A DNA stretch of 55,447 nt, from positions 1 to 55,447 of the IMG/VR virus record IMGVR_UViG_3300033150_000500; one strand, given 5' to 3'. Shown here piece by piece: positions 1-6,925 of this stretch (position 1 is the first letter of the stretch; each line of letters begins with the position of its first letter). The DNA is from a virus. The position numbers were made by a program, and so were the translations under genes. The notes under the pieces are model-generated. The model saw nothing but the letters and a program-made list of their open reading frames with translations, was not told the origin of the DNA and ran no database searches.

Positions 1-114
1 ATTGTGTACATTTCTTCATAAATAAAAAACCAGCCGTAGAATTGTAAAACGGTGCAATAATAACCGCATCACTCCTTTCGGTAGTGAAATTCATAGCTGG
101 ATTTATTTCGTTGT
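1..114. repeat. Terminal direct repeat, left copy (contig circularises)
   Basis: Bases 1-114 are identical to 55334-55447. An exact repeat at both ends of a contig that otherwise reads as one complete phage genome is the usual sign of a circular assembly or circularly permuted packaging. The copy holds the first six codons (17-19 downwards) of the HNH-type gene 54762-55352 and its leader. A short physical terminal repeat is possible but less likely, since it would split a gene. Confidence 0.9.
30..100 (-). ncRNA. Structured 5' leader of the HNH gene at 54762-55352
   Basis: Transcription from the promoter at 142-172 would read this stretch just before the endonuclease start codon. Three nested pairings can be seen: an outer CCAGC/GCTGG (30-34 with 96-100), a hairpin CGGT/ACCG (50-53 with 63-66), and a hairpin TCACT/AGTGA plus CC/GG (69-75 with 80-87) closed by a GAAA tetraloop on the RNA strand. 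The outer stem is followed directly by a U-rich run leading to the ATG, so it may act as an attenuator or translational control. This is inferred from pairing only. Confidence 0.45.
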
Positions 115-141
115 GAATCATTATTGCTTGAATTTACGTCT

Positions 142-172
142 GCAATATACAAAATGATTTGTTAATATGCAA
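142..172 (-). promoter_or_regulatory. Bacteroidota-type promoter
   Basis: On the minus strand TTGC is followed after exactly 19 bases by TATATTGC, matching the Bacteroidota -33/-7 pattern. It lies downstream of the gene ending at 181 and points across the circular join into the HNH gene 54762-55352, leaving a leader of about 115 bases. The -33 part (AAAAAACTTGC) is shared with the promoter at 49698-49728. Confidence 0.6.
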
Positions 173-180
173 GTTTTTTA

Positions 181-363
181 TTACTTATTTTCTTCTTTAT
201 AACAAATACCTTCAGATATTATAAATTCCCAATAAAATTTATAAGATGACCTTTCAGATTGTGGTTTACTAATAACTTCTACTTTTGTTTTTCTCGAAAA
301 CCCGACAAAGAATATTTTACCGATCTTTATTTCGTTTATATTTTCTACTTTAGTTAATTTCAT
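181..363 (-). CDS. Hypothetical protein, 60 aa
   Basis: Small basic protein with no recognised domain. It is the last gene of the leftward replication operon, starting 6 bases after the methyltransferase stop at 370. A promoter for the next unit follows it. Function unknown. Confidence 0.6.
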   Translation of the reverse strand: MKLTKVENINEIKIGKIFFVGFSRKTKVEVISKPQSERSSYKFYWEFIISEGICYKEENK

Positions 364-369
364 CCCATT

Positions 370-885
370 TTAAGACTTAATAAAATTAAATTGTTGCTGT
401 ATTTTCCTTTCAATTAAACAAAGTGTATCATTATGATCACCCGCATGATTTACAATACATATTCCTATCTTTTCAAAACCCCTCTTTTTACCCATTCCCG
501 TTGTATCATATCCGTAACTGATAATAATTCCACCTTCTATTAAAATATCCGGCAATAGTGTCTTTATTTTTCTTAGTTCAGATGTATAAATTCCCATATA
601 TTTTTCTCTGCTTTTCCTTAAATTATACGGCGGGTCAAATACAATAGTGTTATATTCCCACCCATTTTCTTTTGCCATTTTAACAAACTCATAAGCATCC
701 ATATGATGATCAGCTGGCATTTCTTTATTTAGGTCAACACGTGTTTCATTAACACTTAATAACGTTTTCCCTGCAAACAAATTTAATACACTGCCAACAC
801 AATTTATCTCAGTCCATTGTTTTAATTTAGGCATTTCAAATGTATATTTTCTAGGCCCTTGTGATAAATATGTAAATTTAATCAT
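370..885 (-). CDS. DNA (adenine-type) methyltransferase
   Basis: 171-residue SAM-dependent methyltransferase that probably methylates phage or host DNA. An N-terminal SAM-binding motif LNLFAGK (residues 34-40) is followed by the catalytic DPPYN (84-88), the motif I to IV order of small amino-methyltransferases. The ORF extends upstream to 975, but that part overlaps the helicase; the start at 885 leaves only 1 base before the helicase stop at 887. No separate target-recognition domain can be seen, so specificity is unknown. It is the second methyltransferase of this operon. Confidence 0.8.
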   Translation of the reverse strand: MIKFTYLSQGPRKYTFEMPKLKQWTEINCVGSVLNLFAGKTLLSVNETRVDLNKEMPADHHMDAYEFVKMAKENGWEYNTIVFDPPYNLRKSREKYMGIYTSELRKIKTLLPDILIEGGIIISYGYDTTGMGKKRGFEKIGICIVNHAGDHNDTLCLIERKIQQQFNFIKS

Positions 886-886
886 A

Positions 887-1819
887 CTAAAATGGATTAT
901 CGTTTGTAAATAATTCATCAATATCAGCAGAACCCTGCCCGTAATCTTCATCAAACGGCGTTCCTTTTGCATCAAAATATCTGTTTCGTTGGCGGTTAAA
1001 ATTCAGGGTTACTTCACCACGCACCCCAACTATTTTCTGTTTTTTAATCTTTGCAAACTTTAAAATAATCTCATTGTTTTCAGGATCGCTTTCAGAATAT
1101 GGTCTATGGGTGAATATGATATTATCTGCGTTGTTATTCCATTTTACACCCCCTGCGATATGTCCCACGTTAGGCATATTAAAGTCGCCTAAATCGTTTG
1201 TGGTTACCGTAGAATTGGTATGAGTAATTATATCATAATATATATCGTTTCTTATCGCAAATCGCTTACAGGTCTTTAAAAACATACTAACATAGCGATC
1301 ATCCCTGCCCTGGGTTGCCTCCCAGTTATTTTCAAGCTGATCGAACGGGTCAATACAAACACCTTGCACGCCTGCGTCTTTTATCAGCAACTCAAAACGG
1401 TCATTAATATAATCAGGTGAAGGACTTGCGTCTTGTGGGTAGACATAGAAAAAATGCTTATTTACCCATTTCATCGCAGCGAAATAAACATCTTCATTCA
1501 TGTATTTTTTATTTGGATATAGGCCGGTAAGCATGTGTATTAAATCATCATAGAAAAAGTCAGGCGGGTCTTGTTCGGGTGAAAATACAGCAAACTTAGT
1601 ACCGTTGAATTTAGCTAAAAGCACGGCAAATTGAAAATATACCGTTGACTTACCATGCCCACCGATACCAGCAAATACAGTTACATCCTTTTTATACCAG
1701 TTATAATGTTTGTTGATTACAGAAAACCCAGTTGAAATAATGTCGCGTTCACGTTCACCCCGGAACCCGTCTATCATGGATTCGCGGCAGTCATCGCAAT
1801 ATGTGACGTCTTTAACCAC
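887..1819 (-). CDS. DnaB/RecA-like replicative helicase ATPase
   Basis: 310-residue RecA-fold ATPase, probably the replicative helicase or its core. It has Walker A GIGGHGKST (51-59) and a Walker B strand VCIDP (154-158), followed by the Q/H-rich stretch ending at THTNS typical of DnaB-type domains. It lacks the long N-terminal primase-binding domain of bacterial DnaB and starts with a short C-x2-C segment (C8, C11). The C-terminus is acidic and ends NDNPF, resembling the single-strand-binding-protein tail. It lies in an operon with the initiator-like gene 3148-4071, two methyltransferases and recombination genes. No primase was recognised. Confidence 0.8.
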   Translation of the reverse strand: MVKDVTYCDDCRESMIDGFRGERERDIISTGFSVINKHYNWYKKDVTVFAGIGGHGKSTVYFQFAVLLAKFNGTKFAVFSPEQDPPDFFYDDLIHMLTGLYPNKKYMNEDVYFAAMKWVNKHFFYVYPQDASPSPDYINDRFELLIKDAGVQGVCIDPFDQLENNWEATQGRDDRYVSMFLKTCKRFAIRNDIYYDIITHTNSTVTTNDLGDFNMPNVGHIAGGVKWNNNADNIIFTHRPYSESDPENNEIILKFAKIKKQKIVGVRGEVTLNFNRQRNRYFDAKGTPFDEDYGQGSADIDELFTNDNPF

Positions 1820-1834
1820 TTGATTTAGCTTTAA

Positions 1835-2113
1835 TTAAATGTCAGTATTATCAATATCTAATAAATATATTAAATCCATCATTTCGCTTGCCTGCCATTC
1901 ATTTTCAATATTAAATCCTGTTTCGGTATCAAATAACTGATCCTGAATTTTTTCATCTTTTACCTTTACTCCCCACCAATTATGATCTGATGCTAAAGTT
2001 AATATATCCTTATTGTCTATTATGGTTTTTATTTTATCGCGAAAATTCATTTTATTAAACTTAATTGCCATCCGTTGGTATTGTTCTAAAGTAAATATTC
2101 TCATTTCTTCCAT
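1835..2113 (-). CDS. Hypothetical protein, 92 aa
   Basis: Acidic protein in the replication operon, 15 bases upstream of the helicase and 4 bases after the next gene. The first methionine may be at residue 1 or 4 (MEEMRIF). No domain recognised. Confidence 0.65.
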   Translation of the reverse strand: MEEMRIFTLEQYQRMAIKFNKMNFRDKIKTIIDNKDILTLASDHNWWGVKVKDEKIQDQLFDTETGFNIENEWQASEMMDLIYLLDIDNTDI

Positions 2114-2117
2114 AGCT

Positions 2118-2408
2118 TTATTTTTTAACTAATTTTTCTTCCAGTTCATCAAGCTTAACCGTGTTCAGAAGTGCCATTTTAAGTGCTGAGTGTTCTATTC
2201 TGATTTCCCTTTGGTCGCCAAGTTCAAGCATTAACTGCTCGTTATCAAGTTCAATCTGCGAAATATGTTTTTCCTGAATTTCTGTTATCAGGTTAAAAGA
2301 TTTTACAGCCTCACTTATTAATTCTTTTCCGGCTTTGTCGGTCTGCACTTCTTTTAGACCTCGCAGGGCGTGGGAGTGTTTGCGCTTTATTGTTTCGTAG
2401 TCGGTCAT
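2118..2408 (-). CDS. Coiled-coil hypothetical protein, 96 aa
   Basis: Highly charged, mostly helical protein, predicted coiled coil over residues 20-95 from its Leu/Ile spacing. Its start codon shares a base with the stop of the methyltransferase at 2408, so the two are probably translationally coupled. Could be a small adaptor protein; function unknown. Confidence 0.65.
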   Translation of the reverse strand: MTDYETIKRKHSHALRGLKEVQTDKAGKELISEAVKSFNLITEIQEKHISQIELDNEQLMLELGDQREIRIEHSALKMALLNTVKLDELEEKLVKK

Positions 2409-3166
2409 TAAAATAATTGTAATTGCCTTTTATAATTATCCAACCTTTTACTTGCTGCATCAAAATATTCCTTATCTATCTCGTATGCTGTTAAATCAAA
2501 TCCTAAATCCCAACAGGCTATCGCTATTGAGCCTGAGCCTAAATGGGTGTCAATGATTTTAGGTTTTACAACACCATCACCTCTACATATATTACAGGTT
2601 TGAACATCACAATCAATAGATAAACTTTCAACCTCACCACTACCACCACATTGTTTACAAATAACATCCTTAGTATAATTATTAAGTAGCCATTTATAAA
2701 GATATACTGGCTTTTGTGTTGGATGTATTCTGTCTTTTCCCCCGCTTGTTTCCGCTTTACTGCTTTTAGTTACCTTTAATAATTGCCTATCAAATGAAGT
2801 CCACGCTAATTCTCCATGAGAAAAATTAAATGTTTTATCAAATAATTTATCCCAGAACACCCATCCCTTACTTGGTTTTAAATATTCAGTAAAATAATTA
2901 CCACCCCAAACAATTTGGTTTTTACTTATCCTAAATAACTCCTTCCAATATTCAGAGTTTGGGATTTTATTATCCCATTTTTTTTGGATATATTTATCCT
3001 TTTTATTCCACGTACTTGGTCTGTCTGGTTTCCTTATGCGTATATCACCATCAATACCTATCCCATACGGCGGATCAATAATGGCTAAATCGTACTCATT
3101 ATCCTGCATTAATTTCATGGCAGGTAGGCAGTCGGTATTATACAGATTTATACTTGCTCGTTCCAT
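2408..3166 (-). CDS. Beta-class DNA amino-methyltransferase with inserted zinc finger
   Basis: 252-residue site-specific DNA methyltransferase (N6-adenine or N4-cytosine). The catalytic DPPYGIG (31-37) comes before the SAM-binding DTHLGSG (205-211), the beta-class order, and HPTQKP (147-152) is the conserved lead-in to the SAM site. Between HPTQKP and the SAM motif is a DnaJ-like cysteine module with C-x2-C-GGSG and C-x2-C-RGDG (C169, C172, C190, C193, plus C185), absent from standard members. The start overlaps the initiator stop by 19 bases. It could protect phage DNA from host restriction. Confidence 0.85.
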   Translation of the reverse strand: MERASINLYNTDCLPAMKLMQDNEYDLAIIDPPYGIGIDGDIRIRKPDRPSTWNKKDKYIQKKWDNKIPNSEYWKELFRISKNQIVWGGNYFTEYLKPSKGWVFWDKLFDKTFNFSHGELAWTSFDRQLLKVTKSSKAETSGGKDRIHPTQKPVYLYKWLLNNYTKDVICKQCGGSGEVESLSIDCDVQTCNICRGDGVVKPKIIDTHLGSGSIAIACWDLGFDLTAYEIDKEYFDAASKRLDNYKRQLQLF

Positions 3167-4071
3167 TTTCCTAATGCTTTAACTTCTTTAATAAACCAAT
3201 CGGGATATTTTTGCCCGTCCATATCAAGCCAATCCATTCTAAATTCTTTATCAAGTGTTACCTGATCTAATGGCATAGGCATTGATGTATAATATATGAG
3301 TGGGTTTTCGCTGCGATCTTTTTTCTTAGGCTGTGATTCTGTTTTTATCCATTCTCTATCAAATCCTGACCAGCTATTTTCTGCTGCGATTTTAATACAT
3401 TCATTTGCTGACAAGCCGGATAATTCTATTTTAGATTTTAGTTTATTAAAAGCCGTTAGGCTGTTGGTTGCTTTTTTGTTTTTACGGACGTTTAGCCAGT
3501 CATTTAATATTTGCTTATCAATACCTATTTCTAAAAATGATTTTTTGAAGTCAAAATTTTCATCTTCATCTACTTCTTCATCTTCATCTTTATTTCTATT
3601 TATATATAGCTTAAGTTTTTGCTTAAGCACTTGCTTAAGCACTTGCTTGTTTTTTATATCAATAGAATTAATATCAATTTCCTTTTTAATAAACTCAATT
3701 TGGTCATTATCTACTTTAAACTCAGCTTTTAAAAATTTAATTATATATCCAAGTGTGCCAGATTTTGTACGTTTTTCTTTAAACAGCTTTCTTTTCCTTA
3801 AAATTTCATTTGCTTTACCATTCTCAAGTCTGCCATTTTCATTTTCTGGAAACTTTTGCTTAAGCACTTGCTCAAACACTTGCTTAAATCTTTCAAATTC
3901 AGAAACCCTCACATCAGCTAAATTTGCTAACTCTTCAATATCATTCGGTAGATTTCCTTTATCGTATTGATGAAGTATTAAATTCAAATACCATCCCCTT
4001 GTATCAGCTTGCATTTCTTTTGTGCTTACAAGCCACGTATCAATGTAAAATAAAACTGCTGGATCTTTCAT
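3148..4071 (-). CDS. Replication initiator-like protein (DUF1376-type N-terminus)
   Basis: 307-residue protein. Its N-terminal 75 residues resemble the DUF1376/phage replisome-organiser helix-turn-helix module: a short start ending FYIDTWL, then a segment on converting one state to many residues with planned Asn-Asp helices. A lysine-rich middle contains repeated KQVLKQ units, and the C-terminal half has a WLNVRKNKKATNS-type segment seen in phage initiators. The DNA for the repeated units forms two iteron clusters (3609-3656 and 3858-3893). It is the first gene after the promoter region at 4206 and precedes the methyltransferase and helicase, as expected for an initiator. Confidence 0.65.
   Translation of the reverse strand: MKDPAVLFYIDTWLVSTKEMQADTRGWYLNLILHQYDKGNLPNDIEELANLADVRVSEFERFKQVFEQVLKQKFPENENGRLENGKANEILRKRKLFKEKRTKSGTLGYIIKFLKAEFKVDNDQIEFIKKEIDINSIDIKNKQVLKQVLKQKLKLYINRNKDEDEEVDEDENFDFKKSFLEIGIDKQILNDWLNVRKNKKATNSLTAFNKLKSKIELSGLSANECIKIAAENSWSGFDREWIKTESQPKKKDRSENPLIYYTSMPMPLDQVTLDKEFRMDWLDMDGQKYPDWFIKEVKALGKWNEQV
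3609..3656. repeat. Iteron cluster 1, four tandem 12-bp units
   Basis: Starting at 3609 there are units GCTTAAGTTTTT, GCTTAAGCACTT, GCTTAAGCACTT and a diverged GCTTGTTTTT(T), each 12 bases. Each full unit begins with the palindrome-like GCTTAAGC. The cluster lies inside the initiator gene and is followed by AT-rich DNA at 3591-3610. Tandem 12-mers inside an initiator gene recall the lambda O gene origin. Confidence 0.6.
3858..3893. repeat. Iteron cluster 2, three tandem 12-bp units
   Basis: Units GCTTAAGCACTT (3858), GCTCAAACACTT (3870) and GCTTAAATCTTT (3882) repeat the 12-base pattern of cluster 1 about 200 bases further upstream in the same gene. Unit 1 is identical to the two best units of cluster 1. 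Confidence 0.55.
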
Positions 4072-4205
4072 TGTGTTACATTATAAAAGAAGCAACCAGT
4101 GCAGGGTGTAACACTAAACCGATCCAGCGGAAAGGAAGTCCTGCAAAGGTTGCCGATATTTAAAATATGATTTTCCAATATTAGATCAATTTAATGTTAC
4201 GAAGT

Positions 4206-4213
4206 GCAATATA
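4206..4213 (-). promoter_or_regulatory. Probable promoter -7 box before the initiator gene
   Basis: TATATTGC on the minus strand, 135 bases upstream of the initiator start, in the 185-base gap 4072-4256. The same box with a good -33 element occurs at other sites; here no clear TTG lies 19 bases upstream, so it would need an activator or is weak. The rest of the gap shows no gene. Confidence 0.4.
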
Positions 4214-4256
4214 CGACATTTTTTGCTAAATTGATGGATTAGTTATTAACACTTAT

Positions 4257-4490
4257 TTATTCAGTAATTCCGATTTTATCCAGAAACTTTTTAGCGTATT
4301 CGCCTGCTCTTTTCATTGAAAACTCACCGCGATCTTTATTCTTATATTCAACTCTATTAATATCAGTTAACAATCTATCAACTAATTCGGTAGTTTCTTT
4401 TAGGTTTTCAAATCTATCATCATCGGTGTTTGTTTCACCTACCGGATCTATTTCACCGATTAATTTTTTAACAATATCGTAAATTTCCAT
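4257..4490 (-). CDS. Hypothetical protein, 77 aa
   Basis: Acidic, helical protein with no recognised domain. It ends the small-gene run that starts at the promoter 8907-8938 and is followed by the initiator control region. Confidence 0.65.
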   Translation of the reverse strand: MEIYDIVKKLIGEIDPVGETNTDDDRFENLKETTELVDRLLTDINRVEYKNKDRGEFSMKRAGEYAKKFLDKIGITE

Positions 4491-4499
4491 AACTATATT

Positions 4500-4841
4500 T
4501 TATTTTAAATAATAATTACACTCAAAGAGTTCTACATTCGAGCAGTTGCAAATTACTGAATCATTGACCAGTATTCCGGCGTTCATAGGCCATTGCCAGC
4601 AGCTTACTATTAGCATAAGATCAATGTTGCCGTTGCTGTAAAATGTCGTATCAAAGTGGCCTGATATATAATGTTTATTGCAGGCATCGTTCATTCCGTA
4701 CCTGATGAAAGCACTGTCTGAGTTTACAAAGTAGCGTATGATGTACGTAGAATCGCAGGGGGTTATCGTTGGTTTAATACTCTCTTTTTCACAGCCCATA
4801 AATGGCAGGATGAATAAAAAAATAAGAAGTAGATTTTTCAT
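4500..4841 (-). CDS. Predicted lipoprotein, 113 aa
   Basis: The N-terminus is a classic type II signal: hydrophobic stretch LLLIFLFILPF, then a lipobox ending in Cys at residue 17 (FMGC), followed by EKES. The remaining ~95 residues, with five more cysteines, would be periplasmic or surface exposed. The gene sits beside another exported protein (4853-5257) inside the early/replication block, so it may alter the host envelope, for example in superinfection exclusion. That role is inference. Confidence 0.75.
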   Translation of the reverse strand: MKNLLLIFLFILPFMGCEKESIKPTITPCDSTYIIRYFVNSDSAFIRYGMNDACNKHYISGHFDTTFYSNGNIDLMLIVSCWQWPMNAGILVNDSVICNCSNVELFECNYYLK

Positions 4842-4852
4842 AGCTTTAAGTT

Positions 4853-5257
4853 TTATTTAATTTTTACGCCAACACCCACAAGGGTATTGACTGTCCTAAA
4901 TTCATTTGTCCCTATCCCAAGCTGCAAATAGACACTTTTCCAGCCAAGTAAAGCCCCTAATTCACAGCCATAACCAACCCTGTTTTCAGCCTCATCGTAT
5001 AACGTACCAGAGCCGGCAGCATAAAGCATCACGGGGGTAGATAATGAAAAGGTAATCCCTGCCTGTCCCGAAGCGTCCGTTCCCTCAAAACGCCCTGCTA
5101 AATAAACACCTACCTTATCAGGCGTGGCAGTCATAGTAAAGCCTATCATTGGCTTATCTGAGTGACCGACCTGAACGCCCATAGTGATCTGGCAGGTTAC
5201 CATTGAAGGCGTTAGAAGTGTAATTATCAAAACTAAAATTAGTAGGGTTGTTTTCAT
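4853..5257 (-). CDS. Secreted/outer-membrane beta-strand protein, 134 aa
   Basis: N-terminal signal peptide (residues 1 to about 22) followed by alternating hydrophobic/polar strands, glycine-rich turns and a C-terminus GVGVKIK resembling outer-membrane barrel ends. At about 110 mature residues it is small for a barrel (four to six strands). It is adjacent to the lipoprotein gene 4500-4841. Leader AATTAAAACTAAACCC fits the phage's usual initiation motif. Candidate envelope-modifying protein. Confidence 0.65.
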   Translation of the reverse strand: MKTTLLILVLIITLLTPSMVTCQITMGVQVGHSDKPMIGFTMTATPDKVGVYLAGRFEGTDASGQAGITFSLSTPVMLYAAGSGTLYDEAENRVGYGCELGALLGWKSVYLQLGIGTNEFRTVNTLVGVGVKIK

Positions 5258-5271
5258 GGGTTTAGTTTTAA

Positions 5272-5481
5272 TTATTTATCATTCCGTAAATTATCCAGAT
5301 CAGCCACATTAGTTCTTTTTGTATAGTCATCAAATAAAGCGGCTCCGATTTTATCCCAGCTTATCCAAAATCTATCAGCTTTTATATTTCCTGTTTTAAG
5401 TGCTGCCTTTTTATTTAAGTGTAAGGTGACGCCACTTTTATTGGCGTTACTAAATTCTGTTATGATTATTTCTTTTTCCAT
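5272..5481 (-). CDS. Hypothetical protein, 69 aa
   Basis: Small mixed-charge protein, no recognised domain. It begins 4 bases after the stop of the wHTH-containing gene 5486-5986. Confidence 0.6.
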   Translation of the reverse strand: MEKEIIITEFSNANKSGVTLHLNKKAALKTGNIKADRFWISWDKIGAALFDDYTKRTNVADLDNLRNDK

Positions 5482-5485
5482 ATCT

Positions 5486-5986
5486 TTAAAGTTTAATATA
5501 TTTAGATTCCGGTTTACTCAATACTTCATACCTAACTTTCCCTTCTGCTGCTAATTGTCGCAAATATCGAAGGACTGTATCTGTATGTCTTTCCTTACAT
5601 TTTGCTTTATCCAGACAATAAGAGGCTAATTGAGTACCTGAGAACTTACCATTTTTACGGATGGCTTTCAGGTAAACCAGGATGTACTTGCGGATCTTTT
5701 GGCGGTCTGAGGTTTTGGGTTTAAGGTTTTTTGTGTAAGTTTTTCCCATATAACTGAACCATTTAGTGGTGAGGTCAAGATAGAATTTCTGGGCTTGTTC
5801 GTAGCTGTCTTCACTTCTGGAGGTTTTATTCCATTGAAAAGCTGATGAAATATAATCTCCAGGTTCGGTGGTATCCAAAAATTCATCAAAGGTTTTGTCT
5901 GCACGGAAGCCGTGTTCTTTAAAATCGTACTCAAATTCGGAGAGCATGTTTTCTAATCGCAGGAAGGTTTTAAATTTATCTTTCAT
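5486..5986 (-). CDS. Two-domain protein with C-terminal winged-helix
   Basis: 166 residues. Residues 1-75 match the whole of the neighbouring 78-residue protein 6543-6779 (shared pattern MKD-F--FL, then F-E, FDE, and SAF-W). Residues 100-166 look like a winged helix: helix KYILVYLKAI, recognition helix around TVLRYLRQLAAEG, and a wing KVRYEVL. Probably a DNA-binding or replication accessory protein; exact role unknown. Confidence 0.65.
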   Translation of the reverse strand: MKDKFKTFLRLENMLSEFEYDFKEHGFRADKTFDEFLDTTEPGDYISSAFQWNKTSRSEDSYEQAQKFYLDLTTKWFSYMGKTYTKNLKPKTSDRQKIRKYILVYLKAIRKNGKFSGTQLASYCLDKAKCKERHTDTVLRYLRQLAAEGKVRYEVLSKPESKYIKL

Positions 5987-6012
5987 GGTATGTTATTTAG
6001 ATTGTTTATAAA

Positions 6013-6255
6013 TTAGAAGGGCAGATCATCTTTTTCATCCGGCTCTTTTTGCTCCGGGTTCGGTGTGAACTCTGAGGCATTGCCAAGTATAATACTGTCT
6101 TCATCCTTTTCGGTTTGCTGTTTAATCATGTAGTCGGAATATTGACTGTTTGGTGTTGGGATTAAAACTATGTTTAAGTAGTTTCCCTTTTTGCCTTTGA
6201 AGATGCGTTTCTGATCAACGGCATCCATGTTTATTTTGCCTGTAATTAGTTTCAT
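6013..6255 (-). CDS. Small SSB-like protein with acidic tail
   Basis: 80-residue protein ending EKDDLPF, which matches the acidic C-terminal tail that lets single-stranded-DNA-binding proteins recruit partners. The body (residues 1-60) is strand-rich with repeated lysines and aromatic residues, consistent with a minimal OB fold, but is shorter than normal SSB (about 110-180 aa). It stands in the recombination block with the Rad52-like protein. Function as the phage SSB is inferred. Confidence 0.6.
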   Translation of the reverse strand: MKLITGKINMDAVDQKRIFKGKKGNYLNIVLIPTPNSQYSDYMIKQQTEKDEDSIILGNASEFTPNPEQKEPDEKDDLPF

Positions 6256-6262
6256 ATTTCTA

Positions 6263-6538
6263 TTATTTAAGTGTATTTGAGATTTCGTTTACGATTACCT
6301 TAAATTCTTTAATATATTCAACGATTGTCATTGTGTCTTTTTCGCTCAATGTGTCGGCTGTGATTCTCTTTAGTAGGCTTTCAAATGTGTAGCCGTAGCC
6401 TATTAATATAGTTGTTTCGTACTTATCCCCAGCTTTATGCTCCTTGCTTTTTTCTGTGGCTGTTACTGTTTTTGTTTTATAAAGATCAAAACGGTCTCCA
6501 TCTGATATAGCTGTATAATTTTTAAAAGTTAGCTTCAT
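6263..6538 (-). CDS. Hypothetical protein, 91 aa
   Basis: No recognised domain; includes a Lys/Glu-rich region and a YGYTFESLLKRI segment. It lies 7 bases upstream of the SSB-like gene and 4 bases after 6543, in a tight recombination operon. Confidence 0.65.
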   Translation of the reverse strand: MKLTFKNYTAISDGDRFDLYKTKTVTATEKSKEHKAGDKYETTILIGYGYTFESLLKRITADTLSEKDTMTIVEYIKEFKVIVNEISNTLK

Positions 6539-6542
6539 GTCT

Positions 6543-6779
6543 TTATTTTTTAGTGTTGTTTACGATTTTGCGCCAATCTTCATCAATTTCATCCCAAAAG
6601 TCATAGTTTTCTGGGGTCTGATCCCAATAAAAGGCACTTATTAATAAATCAATTCCACCCTCCTCACTCTTACTATCAGAATATTCATCAAATGTTATAT
6701 CTCTATCAGATTTAAGGTTTCTCTCAAATTTAGAAAATATCCTTTTTGACTTCAAAAATTTAATAAATTCATCTTTCAT
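6543..6779 (-). CDS. Paralogue of the N-terminal domain of 5486-5986
   Basis: 78-residue acidic protein. It matches the first 75 residues of 5486-5986 but lacks the winged-helix half. The open frame extends to 6818, but 6779 is the better start because it forms an ATGA overlap with the stop of the zinc-ribbon gene 6776-6925 and gives the same MKD beginning as the paralogue. Confidence 0.7.
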   Translation of the reverse strand: MKDEFIKFLKSKRIFSKFERNLKSDRDITFDEYSDSKSEEGGIDLLISAFYWDQTPENYDFWDEIDEDWRKIVNNTKK

Positions 6780-6925
6780 AATGTCGTATTTTGGAAGGTA
6801 CAACCGCACAAGACGCATTGCACTACATGGTTATTAATTCGCTTGAAACTCTGGCTCCCGCAGAAGCATTTTAGTTCTACTTCATCGGGCTGGAGTTCTA
6901 TTATTCTATTAAGTTCCGGGTTCAT
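6776..6925 (-). CDS. Zinc-ribbon microprotein, 49 aa
   Basis: Translated by reading the gap: begins MNPELNRI, contains C20-x-C22 and C37-x2-C40-x-C42, and ends NTTL. The cysteine pairs imply one zinc ribbon. It overlaps the end of the Rad52-like gene by 17 bases and is joined to the next gene by ATGA. It is short, but the coupling on both sides and the zinc motif support a real gene. Confidence 0.65.
   Translation of the reverse strand: MNPELNRIIELQPDEVELKCFCGSQSFKRINNHVVQCVLCGCTFQNTTL

Noticed and set aside
53-100. Hammerhead-like ribozyme in the leader of the HNH gene
   Set aside because: A GAAA tetraloop hairpin is present, but the CUGAUGA core was not found on either strand.
3296-3970. 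Long plus-strand frame opposite the initiator gene
   Set aside because: Ser/Phe/Leu-rich shadow of the lysine-rich initiator frame; no independent start signal or neighbour.
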